From Hyphomonadaceae bacterium (GTDB lineage: Bacteria; Pseudomonadota; Alphaproteobacteria; Caulobacterales; Aquidulcibacteraceae), in NCBI GenBank assembly GCA_016791425.1, contig JAEUMQ010000017.1:278045-342044 (forward strand): a stretch of DNA of 64,000 bases. Direction: 5' to 3'. The notes under the pieces are model-generated. The model saw nothing but the letters and a program-made list of their open reading frames with translations, was not told the DNA's origin and did no database searches. The translations under genes and the position numbers were made by a program. Positions 1 through 10,030 of the stretch are shown piece by piece; the first letter of the stretch is position 1, and every line of letters starts with the position of its first letter.

Positions 1-175
1 CCCCGAGATCACCGGCCATTCCGAAGGCGTGCACGTCGAGCGCCACCCCAAGCAAGGCGACATCACCTTCGCGCACTCCTCCTACGTCGTGGAAGGCGCG
101 CCCACCCAGCGCGTGGTGATCTACGCCGCCGCCGATCCCGACAGCGCCGACAAGCTCGCCAAGCTCATCGATTGA
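1..175 (+). CDS. C-terminal fragment of an unrecognised protein
   Basis: The window opens inside a reading frame whose codons start at base 2 and which ends with TGA at 173-175. It gives about 57 residues with no motif I recognise: a His/Ser/Thr-rich start, a short segment predicted as beta strands (VVIYAAADP) and a helical end (DKLAKLID). The stop overlaps the TTG start of the next gene (TTGA), so the two are probably translationally coupled and share an operon. The function may relate to the downstream formylglycine-generating-enzyme-like protein, but this fragment alone does not show it. Confidence 0.5.
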   Translation, partial: PEITGHSEGVHVERHPKQGDITFAHSSYVVEGAPTQRVVIYAAADPDSADKLAKLID

Positions 176-1035
176 GACACGCAGGCGGCTTCTTGGCCGC
201 GCTGGGCGCGGCCGTTCTCTTGGCCTCGCCGCAAACCGCCGCCAGCCAGACCGCCTCGGGATGGTTCCGGGATTGCGACCTCTGTCCGCAGATGGTGGTG
301 GTTCCGGCGGGCGATTTCGCGATGGGAGCGGGGCCGGGAGCAGCGGCAGCCGAGGAGGGGCCGCCTCACGGCGTCTCCGTCGCAGCGTTTGCGCTTGGGC
401 GTCACGAGGTCAGCGTCGGGGAATGGTCGGCGTTCGCCGACGCAACGCAGCGCGACGACCGCCCCGCCGCGGCGTGTAGAACCGCCTCCGGACGAGTCGG
501 CTCCTGGCGCGACCCCGGTTTCGCTCAAGCCGACTCGCAACCGGTCGTGTGCGTGTCGTGGCGCGACGCGACCGACTATTCCGCGTGGCTCACCAGCCTC
601 ACGGGCCATCGGTATCGCCTCCCTCGCGAAGCGGAATGGGAATACGCCGCCCGCGCCGGAAGCCGTACGGCCTATTATTGGGGCGACGTGGCGGATCGTG
701 CGTTCGCGAACTACGGCGCCGATCGATGCTGCGCGCCGCTCGCGCGGGGCGCCGATCGTTGGCGGTACACCGCGCCGGTCGGCTCGTTTCCCCCGAACGG
801 CTTCGGCCTGTTCGACATGGCCGGCAATGTCTGGGAGTGGACGGCCGATTGCTTTGGAACGGAGCGGGCGGGCCCGCCGCAAGAAGATTGCGCCGACCAC
901 GTCCTGCGCGGCGGCTCCTGGTTCTTCACCAGCCGACAGATGCAGTCCACATCGCGCCGGAGCCACGCCACGCCGGGGATCAGCATCGGCCTTCGCGTCG
1001 CCCGCGATCTCGACGCCGCTGCATCCGGGCAATAA
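172..1035 (+). CDS. Secreted formylglycine-generating-enzyme (FGE/SUMF1) family protein
   Basis: A protein of 287 residues with an N-terminal signal peptide (about residues 1-26) followed by one FGE-sulfatase domain. Family signatures are in order: VVVPAGDFAMG near residue 45, GRHEVSVGEWSAF, WRDATDYSAWL, RLPREAEWEYAARAGS, a GLFDMAGNVWEWT block and the terminal LRGGSWF...GLRVARD block. The fold covers true formylglycine-generating enzymes, ergothioneine/ovothiol sulfoxide synthases and many non-enzymatic ligand-binding members. The copper-binding cysteine pair of true FGEs is not obvious, so activation of a sulfatase is not claimed. The TTG start overlaps the upstream stop codon, and the signal peptide directly following supports that start. 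Several cysteines (CDLC, RCC) could form periplasmic disulfides. Confidence 0.85.
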   Translation: MRHAGGFLAALGAAVLLASPQTAASQTASGWFRDCDLCPQMVVVPAGDFAMGAGPGAAAAEEGPPHGVSVAAFALGRHEVSVGEWSAFADATQRDDRPAAACRTASGRVGSWRDPGFAQADSQPVVCVSWRDATDYSAWLTSLTGHRYRLPREAEWEYAARAGSRTAYYWGDVADRAFANYGADRCCAPLARGADRWRYTAPVGSFPPNGFGLFDMAGNVWEWTADCFGTERAGPPQEDCADHVLRGGSWFFTSRQMQSTSRRSHATPGISIGLRVARDLDAAASGQ

Positions 1036-1052
1036 GCGTCCGCGCCCGCGTT

Positions 1053-2867
1053 CTAGGCGGTCGCAGCGAGCCGGGTCGTGGGCGCCCCGTCTCGCATCCG
1101 CGCCGATTGCGAGAGCACCTCGTCGATCGGCTGGTTCGCATCGACCCCTGTCATGTGCACCGAGTGCCAGAGCGCGTAGGAGAGCAGGCTCCACGCCCGC
1201 TGCGCATTCTCCTGGCTCTTGGACATGATGCCGCGCACGTCGCCCGCCTCGAACCGCGCCGCGATGCCCGGTTGCGCCGCCACCAGATCGGGCAGCTTCG
1301 CGTCCGCCATCCAATGCCCTGTCGGCGGCTTGAAGCCCTTTTTCTTCAGGAACGGCTGCGCCTCCGGCAGCGCGCGCTTCAGCCAATGCCGCAGCAGCCA
1401 CTTGCCGCGCGTCGGCCCGAACTTGAACCGATCCGGCAGCGTGAGCGCGAACTTCACCACCTCGCGATCGAGGAACGGCGTCCGCCCTTCGACGCCGAAC
1501 GCCATCAGGCAGCGATCCAGCTTCACCAGGATGTCGTTCGGCAGCCATTCGGCGAAATCGACCATCTGCCGCGCGAACGCCGGTGAGCGGCGCTTGGCGG
1601 CCTCCTCCCGATGCGCCGCGTCGATGCCTCCGCGCCAGGCGCCGAACGGATCGCCTTGCAGCTCCGTCTCGTCGAACACGCCGCGTTTCATGTAATCGCC
1701 GCGCTTGAAGAAGGACGACAGCCACGCCTTGCGGTAGCGCCCATAGCCGCCGAAGAGCTCGTCCGCCCCTTCGCCGGAGAGCGCCACCTTGATCCCCTGT
1801 CGCTGCGTTTCCTTGGCCAGGAAAGCGGTCGGGATCGCGGCCATGTCGCTGGTGAGGTCATCGAGCGCCGCAACGATCCTCGGCGCGTGACGCCAGAAAT
1901 CCCGTTGCGACATCTCGATCCGCGTGCACTCCGCGCCCACCGCCTTGGCCACATTGAGCGCATGCCAGCTTTCATCCGAAGGATGATCGCCCTCGTACCC
2001 GATTGTGAGCGCGCTGATCTCGGCGTCGGTCGCCCGCTTCATGAGCGCCAGCAGGATCGAGGAATCGATCCCGCCGGAGAGATAAAGCGTGTACGGAACG
2101 TCTGAGCGCAAATGCACGCGCACGCTGTCCACCAGCACGCGCTCGAACTCGGTCAGCGCCCTCGACCAGCTCGACGCCATCTTCGTCGGCGCCTTCACGG
2201 CATCGATCCGCCGGCGCTCCACGATGCGCCCGTCCTCCACCACGATCGTCTCGCCCGGCAGGAAGCGCTCGACGCCCGCGAAAAGGCACCGTCGCCCGGT
2301 GGTGTATTTCAGTTGCAGGAGCTCGCCGGCAGCCTCCGCGTCCAGCGTCCGCTCCGCCAGCCCCGCCTGCACCAGCGCCTGCGGCTCCGACGCGAACGCG
2401 AAATAATCGCCCGTCTCCACATAATAGAGCGGCTTGATCCCGAACTCGTCGCGCGAGACGATGAGTCGCTTCTTGCCCGGATCGTAGATCGCCGCGCCGT
2501 ACATCCCGCGCAGATCATCGACGAAATCGAGGCCCTTCTCCTCGTAGAGATGCGCGATCGGCTCGCAATCCGAATGCGTCCTATAGGGAATGTTCGGCCG
2601 CGCCGCGACGATCTCCGGCGCATTGTAGATCTCGCCGTTGGCGACCAGCGCCGTCCCTTCGGCCGCGCCAAGCGCGCCATAGAGCGGCTGGTCCCCGCCT
2701 GCGACGTCCATGATCGCGAGCCGCGTGGAGAGCAGCCCCACGGCATCCTTCACATATTGGCCGTTCGCGTCCGGCCCGCGGTGCGCCATGGCCGCGCAAA
2801 GCTCATCGAGCGCATGCTGCGGCGGCGCTTTTCCGCCCCGCATCATCAATCCGGCGATGCCGCACAT
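1053..2867 (-). CDS. asnB: Asparagine synthase (glutamine-hydrolysing)
   Basis: A 604-residue protein starting with MCGIAGLM. The second residue Cys is the nucleophile of class II glutamine amidotransferases once the initiator Met is removed, which fixes the start at 2867; the open frame runs about 100 codons further upstream without family resemblance. The C-terminal synthetase domain shows the pyrophosphate loop SGGIDSS at about residues 264-270 and LSGEGADELFGGYGRYR. It should convert aspartate, glutamine and ATP to asparagine and glutamate in the cytosol. The length fits AsnB rather than the exosortase-linked amidotransferases, although a role in modifying an envelope compound cannot be excluded from sequence alone. 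It is transcribed divergently from the BaiN-like flavoprotein, with about 90 bases between them. Confidence 0.92.
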   Translation of the reverse strand: MCGIAGLMMRGGKAPPQHALDELCAAMAHRGPDANGQYVKDAVGLLSTRLAIMDVAGGDQPLYGALGAAEGTALVANGEIYNAPEIVAARPNIPYRTHSDCEPIAHLYEEKGLDFVDDLRGMYGAAIYDPGKKRLIVSRDEFGIKPLYYVETGDYFAFASEPQALVQAGLAERTLDAEAAGELLQLKYTTGRRCLFAGVERFLPGETIVVEDGRIVERRRIDAVKAPTKMASSWSRALTEFERVLVDSVRVHLRSDVPYTLYLSGGIDSSILLALMKRATDAEISALTIGYEGDHPSDESWHALNVAKAVGAECTRIEMSQRDFWRHAPRIVAALDDLTSDMAAIPTAFLAKETQRQGIKVALSGEGADELFGGYGRYRKAWLSSFFKRGDYMKRGVFDETELQGDPFGAWRGGIDAAHREEAAKRRSPAFARQMVDFAEWLPNDILVKLDRCLMAFGVEGRTPFLDREVVKFALTLPDRFKFGPTRGKWLLRHWLKRALPEAQPFLKKKGFKPPTGHWMADAKLPDLVAAQPGIAARFEAGDVRGIMSKSQENAQRAWSLLSYALWHSVHMTGVDANQPIDEVLSQSARMRDGAPTTRLAATA

Positions 2868-2958
2868 GGCCTCTTCGTTAGCGCGTCGCGGGCGAGGGCG
2901 CCAAGGCTTTCTCCCATCGCGCGCTTGTGGCCGGCGCCGAGGAAGGCTGTAAGGGGGG

Positions 2959-4125
2959 ATGCCGGACGTGGTGGTGATCGGCGCCGGCGCCGCCGGCATG
3001 ATGTGCGCGATCGAAGCCGCCCGCCGCGGCCGGGATGTGCTTGTGCTCGACCACGCCCACGCGGCCGGCGAGAAGATCCGCATCTCCGGCGGCGGCCGCT
3101 GCAACTTCACCAACATCCATGCCGCGCCGGACCGCTTCCTCTCCGACAATCCGGGCTTCTGCATTTCCGCGCTCAAGCGCTACACGCCCGCCGATTTCAT
3201 CGCCGTCATCGATCGCGCAGGCATCGCCTGGCATGAGAAGACGCTCGGCCAGCTCTTCTGCGATGGCTCGGCCGTGCAGGTCGTCGATCTCCTCAAGTCC
3301 GAGATGGCGCGCCATGGCGCCGCGCTGCGCCTCTCAACCTCGGTCCGCGCCATCGCCAAGGAGGCGGGCGTCTTCCGCCTCCAGCTCGACAACCAAGAAC
3401 TGGCCTGCGCCTCTGTCGTGATCGCGACGGGAGGCAAATCCATCCCGAAAATGGGCGCCACCGGTTTCGCCTACGACATCGCCGCCCAATTCGGCTTGAA
3501 CGTCATTCCGCCGCGCGCCGGCCTCGTCCCCTTCACCTTGCAGCCGCACGTTCTGGAGAAGCTCGCGCCGCTCTCCGGCGTCTCGGCCGATGTCCGCGCG
3601 ACCTGCAACAACACGAGCTTCGAGGAGGCGATGCTTTTCACCCATCGCGGCCTATCTGGGCCCGCGATCCTGCAGATATCCTCCTATTGGCGCGAAGGCG
3701 ACGAGATCGCGCTCGACCTGGCGCCTCGCCTTGATCTCTTCGCTGCGCTGCGCCGCGCCCGCCAGGAGCGCCCGCGTCAGACGCTGCAAACCGTCCTCGC
3801 GCACACCTATCCCAAGCGCCTGGCGCAGCTCCTCCCCGAGAACGAGACCGGCGCCATCGCCGATTATTCCGACGCCGCGCTCCGGCGCGTCGTCGCCGCG
3901 ATCCGCAGCTGGCGCATCAAGCCGGCCGGCACGGAAGGGTGGCGCACGGCGGAAGTCACCCTCGGCGGGGTCGATACGCGCGGCCTCGACAGTCGCACCA
4001 TGCAGGCGAAATCCGTCCCCGGCCTCTACTTCATCGGCGAATGCGTGGACGTGACCGGCTGGCTCGGCGGCTACAATTTCCAATGGGCCTGGGCGAGCGG
4101 TTGGGCTGCCGGCCAAGTCGTTTAG
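2959..4125 (+). CDS. BaiN/HI0933-like NAD(P)/FAD-dependent oxidoreductase
   Basis: A 388-residue flavoprotein. The N-terminus carries a Rossmann dinucleotide-binding motif (VVIGAGAAGMMCA) and the family block EKIRISGGGRCNFTN; a second conserved site is IATGGKSIPKMGATG near residue 155. The C-terminus ends in the family signature GLYFIGECVDVTGWLGGYN, where the flavin is closed in. Members are widespread and mostly uncharacterised; BaiN of clostridia was proposed to act in bile acid dehydroxylation, and names such as aminoacetone oxidase appear in databases without good proof. The physiological substrate is therefore unknown. It starts 91 bases from the divergent asnB start. Confidence 0.88.
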   Translation: MPDVVVIGAGAAGMMCAIEAARRGRDVLVLDHAHAAGEKIRISGGGRCNFTNIHAAPDRFLSDNPGFCISALKRYTPADFIAVIDRAGIAWHEKTLGQLFCDGSAVQVVDLLKSEMARHGAALRLSTSVRAIAKEAGVFRLQLDNQELACASVVIATGGKSIPKMGATGFAYDIAAQFGLNVIPPRAGLVPFTLQPHVLEKLAPLSGVSADVRATCNNTSFEEAMLFTHRGLSGPAILQISSYWREGDEIALDLAPRLDLFAALRRARQERPRQTLQTVLAHTYPKRLAQLLPENETGAIADYSDAALRRVVAAIRSWRIKPAGTEGWRTAEVTLGGVDTRGLDSRTMQAKSVPGLYFIGECVDVTGWLGGYNFQWAWASGWAAGQVV

Positions 4126-4153
4126 CCCTTCCCTGGACGCGGTGGACGCGCAC

Positions 4154-5257
4154 TCAAAGCCAGAAATACACTACCCCCAGCACCATGAGCCCGATCCAGA
4201 ACGTCTCCGCGACCACGAGCGCGATCGGCCGCCAGCCGACCGCGAAGAGCTCCTTGAACGAGGTCTTCATCCCGAGCGCCGCGATCGCCGTGACCAGGAG
4301 CCAGCGCGACACGTCCGTCAGGCCGTCCGCCGCGACCTTCGGCAGCATCCCCAGCGAATTGATCGCCACCAAAGCCGCGAACCCGATGAGAAAGAGCGGC
4401 ACGCCCGGCACAGGCGCGCTCTTTCCGCCGCGATGCGTGGCGCGCGCCACGACGTACGCGATGACGAACACCGCCGGCAGCAGCATCGCCACGCGCAGCA
4501 GCTTCACATAGGTCGCGACGTCGCCCGTCTCTTGCGAGATCGTGTACCCCGCGCCCACCACCTGCGCGACATCATGGATCGTGCCGCCCAGGAAGACGCC
4601 GGCCTTCGCATGATCCAGGTGCAGCGCCGTTGCGATCATCGGATAGATGATCATCGCGATGGTCGAGAGCGCGGTCACGGTGACGACCGTCAGGATCGTG
4701 TCGCGCTCGCTGTCTCTGGTGCGCGGCAGCACCGAGGCGATCGCCAGCGCCGCCGACGCCCCGCAGATCGCCACCGAGCCGCCGGATAGCGCCCCGAACG
4801 CCGGTGTGAGTTTCAGCGATCGCGCCGCGACATATCCGAACAGGATCGTCGTCGCCACCGAAACCGCGACAAGCGCGATCGGCGCGATGCCGAGGCTCGC
4901 GATCTGCGACGCCGTGATCCGCGCTCCGAGCAGCGCCACGCCGAGCCGCAAAATGAGCTTCGAGCTGAATTCGATCCCCGCGACGCAACGTCCTTCCTCG
5001 TGCAGGAAGTGGAAGCTCATTCCAATAAGCAGCGCGAACAGCATCACCGGCGCGCCGTAATGCTGCGAGAGCCACGTCGCCGCGAGCCCGATCGTCAGCG
5101 CCGTCAGCACGCCCGGATAGACCGCGACCGCCGTCTGCCAAACGGTGCGCTTCTTCGCCTGCGCCGGCGCCTCGTCGGTCGCCAGCCCTTCCATCCCGTC
5201 GAACGAGTAGAAGAGCTCGCGCGCGGCGGCCGTGTCTTTCGTGAGATCGTTGTTCAT
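4154..5257 (-). CDS. YeiH family (UPF0324) membrane transporter
   Basis: A 367-residue integral membrane protein with about ten hydrophobic segments after a 45-residue soluble N-terminus. Family hallmarks are LGVALLGARIT, the GGSVAICGASAALA block and GGTIHDVAQVVGAGY. YeiH proteins are annotated as putative sulfate exporters, but this function is weakly supported experimentally. The C-terminus (VAETFWIGLMVLGVVYFWL) is a last transmembrane helix. It is a single gene convergent with the flavoprotein gene; the two stop codons lie 28 bases apart. The 48-codon gene upstream on the same strand is 85 bases away and could be co-transcribed. Confidence 0.85.
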   Translation of the reverse strand: MNNDLTKDTAAARELFYSFDGMEGLATDEAPAQAKKRTVWQTAVAVYPGVLTALTIGLAATWLSQHYGAPVMLFALLIGMSFHFLHEEGRCVAGIEFSSKLILRLGVALLGARITASQIASLGIAPIALVAVSVATTILFGYVAARSLKLTPAFGALSGGSVAICGASAALAIASVLPRTRDSERDTILTVVTVTALSTIAMIIYPMIATALHLDHAKAGVFLGGTIHDVAQVVGAGYTISQETGDVATYVKLLRVAMLLPAVFVIAYVVARATHRGGKSAPVPGVPLFLIGFAALVAINSLGMLPKVAADGLTDVSRWLLVTAIAALGMKTSFKELFAVGWRPIALVVAETFWIGLMVLGVVYFWL

Positions 5258-5342
5258 CCGCCGCCCGGTGTTGGCGGGCGATCACACGGATGGGCGCTGA
5301 CTTGTCAAGCCGCGCGTGGAGCGTCTCGTAGCGGCGCCGCGT

Positions 5343-5489
5343 TCAGGAGAAGAGGGCCGCCAGGCCGAACCCGAACGCGACGAGCAAGGTGGAGAAGACG
5401 AGGACGTAGCGCACATGGAGGCCGGTCTGCCCGGACCGCACCTCAGTCTCGTCGATCTCGATATGGTTGGCGACTTTGCGAGCGGTCAT
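5343..5489 (-). CDS. Small single-pass membrane protein, 48 residues
   Basis: A short open frame on the minus strand: ATG at 5489-5487, TGA at 5345-5343. The predicted peptide has a polar N-terminal half ending in RSGQTGLHVRY and one transmembrane helix (YVLVFSTLLVAFGFGLAALF), an architecture I associate from memory with small conserved alphaproteobacterial membrane proteins. A strong Shine-Dalgarno sequence (GAGGAGAGG) stands four to five bases before the ATG, and third codon positions are mostly G or C. It lies between yeiH-like and aroC genes, all on the minus strand. No function is known to me. Confidence 0.65.
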   Translation of the reverse strand: MTARKVANHIEIDETEVRSGQTGLHVRYVLVFSTLLVAFGFGLAALFS

Positions 5490-5551
5490 GGACCTCTCCT
5501 CAAGCCCCCGCCATCGACATTATCCGCCCGAACCGCCCAAAGCGAAAGGGC

Positions 5552-6670
5552 TTATGCTCCAACCTGTCCGCGATGCCGGAGCAGGTGGTCCGCCAGCACG
5601 CACGCCAGCATCGCTTCCCCGACCGGCGCCGCGCGAATTCCTACGCACGGGTCATGTCTGCCCTTCGTCTCGATCTCGGCGTTCTCGCCTGCGGCCGAGA
5701 TGGTCTGCCGCGGCGTGAGAATGGAGGAGGTGGGCTTCACCGCGAACCGTGCCACAATGGGCTGTCCGGTCGAAATCCCGCCGAGCACGCCGCCTGCCTT
5801 GTTCGACAGGAAGAGCGGCGCGCCGTCATTTGCCCCGTCATTCCTGGCGCGCATCTCATCGGCGTTCTCTTCGCCCGTGAGCGACGCCGCCTCGAACCCG
5901 GCGCCGATCTCCACGCCTTTCACCGCATTGATGCTCATCAGCGCCGCGGCGATGTCCGCGTCGAGCTTGCCGTAGATCGGCGCGCCCAAGCCCACAGGAA
6001 CGCCTTCCGCCACGATCTCGATGACCGCTCCGAGCGAAGACCCTGCCTTCCGCGCCGCGTCGAGATCGGCTTCCCAGAATTTCGTGGTCTCCGCGTCCGG
6101 ACACCAGAACGCGTTGTTCTCCGTCTCCGCCCAATCCCATTTGCTGCGATCAATCGCGCGCTTGCCGATCTGCACCAGCGCGCCGCGGATGCTGACGCCT
6201 TCGCCCAAAATACCCGAGAGCACCTTCCGCGCGACCCCGCCGGCCGCGACGCGCGCCGCCGTCTCGCGCGCCGAGCTCCGACCGCCGCCGCGATAATCCC
6301 GCACCCCATACTTGGCCTGGTACGTGTAGTCGGCGTGTCCGGGCCGGTAGAGATCGCGGATCTCGCCATAATCCTTCGAGCGCTGATCCACGTTCTCGAT
6401 CACCAGCGAGATTGGCGTCCCGGTTGTCACGGGTCCTCCCGTGCGTTCGTCCTCGAACACCCCCGACAGGATCTTCACCGCATCCGGCTCGCGTCGCTGG
6501 GTTACGAAGCGGCTCGTCCCCGGCCGCCGCCGGTCGAGCCAGTGCTGCAGGTCCTCCGCGGTCAGCCGCAGGCCGGGCGGACACCCGTCCACCACGCACC
6601 CGAGCGCCGGCCCATGGCTTTCGCCCCAAGTCGTGACGCGGAAGAGATGGCCAAACGTGTTATGCGACAT
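5552..6670 (-). CDS. aroC: Chorismate synthase
   Basis: A 372-residue protein catalysing the last common step of aromatic biosynthesis, 5-enolpyruvylshikimate-3-phosphate to chorismate, using reduced FMN. The start [20 protein letters not shown] is the family N-terminus; the frame continues upstream but without conservation. Other signatures are [27 protein letters not shown] and the C-terminal FAVKPTSSI...[13 protein letters not shown] block, so the enzyme looks intact. No Shine-Dalgarno sequence precedes the ATG. Instead a TTGCGG-17-TATGGT promoter ends seven bases before it, pointing to a leaderless mRNA. The gene is divergent from the toxin-antitoxin pair. Confidence 0.97.
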   Translation of the reverse strand: MSHNTFGHLFRVTTWGESHGPALGCVVDGCPPGLRLTAEDLQHWLDRRRPGTSRFVTQRREPDAVKILSGVFEDERTGGPVTTGTPISLVIENVDQRSKDYGEIRDLYRPGHADYTYQAKYGVRDYRGGGRSSARETAARVAAGGVARKVLSGILGEGVSIRGALVQIGKRAIDRSKWDWAETENNAFWCPDAETTKFWEADLDAARKAGSSLGAVIEIVAEGVPVGLGAPIYGKLDADIAAALMSINAVKGVEIGAGFEAASLTGEENADEMRARNDGANDGAPLFLSNKAGGVLGGISTGQPIVARFAVKPTSSILTPRQTISAAGENAEIETKGRHDPCVGIRAAPVGEAMLACVLADHLLRHRGQVGA

Positions 6671-6706
6671 GCCCATAACCATAACCCGGGAAGAGCTAGG
6701 CCGCAA
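6671..6706 (-). promoter_or_regulatory. Probable leaderless promoter of aroC
   Basis: On the minus strand, TTGCGG (6706-6701), a 17-base spacer and TATGGT (6683-6678) are followed by seven bases and then the aroC ATG. A sigma-70 promoter of this geometry would start transcription at or next to the A of the ATG. The absence of a ribosome binding site fits a leaderless message, a common type in Caulobacter relatives. Confidence 0.45.
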
Positions 6707-6714
6707 TTGACCCC

Positions 6715-6732
6715 ATGACCCCAAGGGGTCAT
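6715..6732. promoter_or_regulatory. Perfect 18-bp palindrome, candidate antitoxin operator
   Basis: ATGACCCC-AA-GGGGTCAT is a perfect inverted repeat about 34 bases before the antitoxin ATG and beside the aroC promoter. It directly abuts a plausible antitoxin promoter, TTGATG (6732-6737), 17 bases, TATCTG (6755-6760), which places transcription start on the ATG at 6766. Ribbon-helix-helix antitoxins bind such palindromes to repress their own operon, so autoregulation is the natural reading. A transcription terminator is less likely because there is no T tract. Confidence 0.5.
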
Positions 6733-6765
6733 TGATGGGTGGTCTCTATCGTGCTATCTGTAGCC

Positions 6766-7014
6766 ATGGCCGATGTAAAAATCCGTGATCTGGACGATGG
6801 GCTCGTGGCCTTCTACCGCCAGCGGGCCGAGGCCAACGGCAGGAGCCTCGAGGAGGAGCTGCGCCAGACCCTGGCGGAGAAGCGTCAGCGCGTCCGGCTC
6901 GAATGGGCTGAACGCCTCGCGAAGAACCATGCCGAGTTCGAGCGGAAGTACGGCGTCCTGCCCGACAGCACGCCCGGCATTCGCGCATGGCGCGACGGCG
7001 AGCCCGACGCGTGA
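6766..7014 (+). CDS. FitA-like ribbon-helix-helix antitoxin
   Basis: An 82-residue protein with an N-terminal ribbon-helix-helix DNA-binding segment of the FitA/Phd-like kind (beta strand ADVKIRDLDD, then helices with AEANGRSLEEELRQTL) and a C-terminal tail (about residues 45-82) that would wrap the toxin. The start MADVKIRD is chosen because family members begin there; nine extra codons are open upstream. The stop overlaps the toxin start by four bases (GTGA). It should neutralise the PIN toxin and, with it, repress the operon through the palindrome at 6715-6732. Confidence 0.85.
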   Translation: MADVKIRDLDDGLVAFYRQRAEANGRSLEEELRQTLAEKRQRVRLEWAERLAKNHAEFERKYGVLPDSTPGIRAWRDGEPDA

Positions 7015-7427
7015 CGGTGCTCGTGGTCGATGCGTCCGTCGCGGCCAAGTGGCACCTCCCTGAACCGGATTCTCCCGCCGCTGTGGCGCTGCTCGGACAG
7101 GGGCTGGATTTGAAAGCGCCGGCGCTGCTTCGCGAAGAGATACTGGCCGCCATCACGCGCGCCTATCGCAACGGGCGCGTCATTCGCGGCGCCGCCGAGC
7201 AACTCGTGTTGGACGCGTCCGCCATGTTCACCGCCGGCGCAGTCGACCTCGTGGACACCAGCCCGCTGCACCCGCGCGCGGCGAATATCGCACTTGATTT
7301 GAAATACCCCTTCATTGACTGCCTATACATCGCGCTTGCCGAGCGCGAGGGCTGCGATCTTGTGACGACCGACGCGACCTTGCTGTCCCGCGCGCAGGCG
7401 CACTTCTCCTTTGTGAAGGCCCTATGA
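7011..7427 (+). CDS. PIN-domain ribonuclease toxin (VapC/FitB type)
   Basis: A 138-residue single PIN domain beginning with a GTG start that overlaps the antitoxin stop codon (GTGA). The acidic metal-binding residues expected of an active nuclease are visible: Asp in VVDAS near residue 6, Glu in LLREEI near residue 43, Asp in [11 protein letters not shown] near residue 102 and Asp in LVTTDATLL near residue 121. VapC-type toxins usually cleave tRNA or rRNA to stop growth until the antitoxin returns. The pair sits between aroC and pdxH and has the same GC-rich codon use as its neighbours, so it is not obviously recent. Confidence 0.88.
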   Translation: MTVLVVDASVAAKWHLPEPDSPAAVALLGQGLDLKAPALLREEILAAITRAYRNGRVIRGAAEQLVLDASAMFTAGAVDLVDTSPLHPRAANIALDLKYPFIDCLYIALAEREGCDLVTTDATLLSRAQAHFSFVKAL

Positions 7428-7437
7428 GCGAGCAGCC

Positions 7438-8097
7438 ATGAGCGACCTTATCCCGCCCTCTCCGAAATACGATCCGCTGGCGCCCCCGCCGCCGGACGAT
7501 CACGTCTTCTTCGCGTCAGATGAGCCGCTCGCGCTCTTTACCGAATGGTTCAAGGAGGCGCGAAGCAAAGAGCCGTCCGATCCCAATTCCATGGCGCTCG
7601 CCACGGTGGACGATGCGGGCTTGCCCGACGTCCGCATGGTGCTCCTGAAGGATTTCGACGCCCGCGGCTTCACCTTCTACACCAATGCCGAGAGCGCCAA
7701 GGGCCGCCAGCTCGCCGCCCATCCCGCGGCAGCCATTGTGCTGCATTGGAAGAGCCTGAAACGCCAGGTCAGGGCCCGCGGCGCCATCGCGGAAGTCACG
7801 GCCGAAGAGGCCGACGCCTATTTCGCCTCGCGTGACCGCGGCGCCCGCCTCGGCGCCTGGGCCTCCGAGCAATCCCGCCCGCTCGAAACCCGCTTCGCCT
7901 TGGAGAAGCGCGTCGCCGAGTTCGCCGCCAAGTTCGGCCTCGGCGAGGTCCCGCGTCCGCCGCACTGGACCGGGTACCGCCTGGCGCCCGTCGAGATCGA
8001 GTTCTGGCGCGACCGCCCGTTCCGCCTCCATGACCGTCTGAAATTCTCCCGGCCGACGCCGACGGCGCCCTGGTCCAAACAACGCCTCTACCCCTGA
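7438..8097 (+). CDS. pdxH: Pyridoxamine/pyridoxine 5'-phosphate oxidase
   Basis: A 219-residue FMN enzyme that oxidises pyridoxamine or pyridoxine phosphate to pyridoxal phosphate. Family blocks are present in order: [69 protein letters not shown] and the C-terminal signature [17 protein letters not shown]...LHDRL, ending WSKQRLYP. It starts ten bases after the toxin stop, so read-through from the toxin-antitoxin operon is possible. Length matches the family. Confidence 0.96.
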   Translation: MSDLIPPSPKYDPLAPPPPDDHVFFASDEPLALFTEWFKEARSKEPSDPNSMALATVDDAGLPDVRMVLLKDFDARGFTFYTNAESAKGRQLAAHPAAAIVLHWKSLKRQVRARGAIAEVTAEEADAYFASRDRGARLGAWASEQSRPLETRFALEKRVAEFAAKFGLGEVPRPPHWTGYRLAPVEIEFWRDRPFRLHDRLKFSRPTPTAPWSKQRLYP

Positions 8098-8127
8098 CGT
8101 CGCGGAAGAGGGCGTTTTCCTCGCCGA

Positions 8128-8192
8128 GGAGCGCGGGCCTTCAGGCCCGCATTGTCTTGCCGCCCATCTGCGGGCCAGAAGGCCCGCGCTCC
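8128..8192. repeat. REP-like inverted repeat pair
   Basis: Two small hairpins, GCGGGCC-TTCA-GGCCCGC (8133-8150) and GCGGGCC-AGAA-GGCCCGC (8170-8187), are arranged head to head. The 23-base arms 8128-8150 and 8170-8192 are inverted copies with one mismatch, separated by 19 bases. The same hairpin with a CTCA loop recurs at 33743-33760. This is the layout of REP/BIME elements. It lies in the 205-base gap after pdxH and could also act as a transcription barrier. Confidence 0.7.
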
Positions 8193-8302
8193 AGCCTCCA
8201 AGCGCTCCGGCTACCCCGCTGACGCGATCGCGAATTGCCGCCGCGGGGGGCCGCGCATAAGGTCCGTCCCAACGGATGAGAAACATGAGTACGGAGGAAG
8301 CG

Positions 8303-9961
<1,659 letters not shown>

Positions 9962-10030
9962 GCGCCGCGGCGCCGGCGCCGGTTCCAAGGTCCGCCCGGA
10001 AAGGCTAGCTTCCTCGCGAGAGGAGGGGCC

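Noticed and set aside
2868..3176. N-terminal extension of the asparagine synthase
   Set aside because: The catalytic Cys must be residue 2, so translation must start at MCGIAG.
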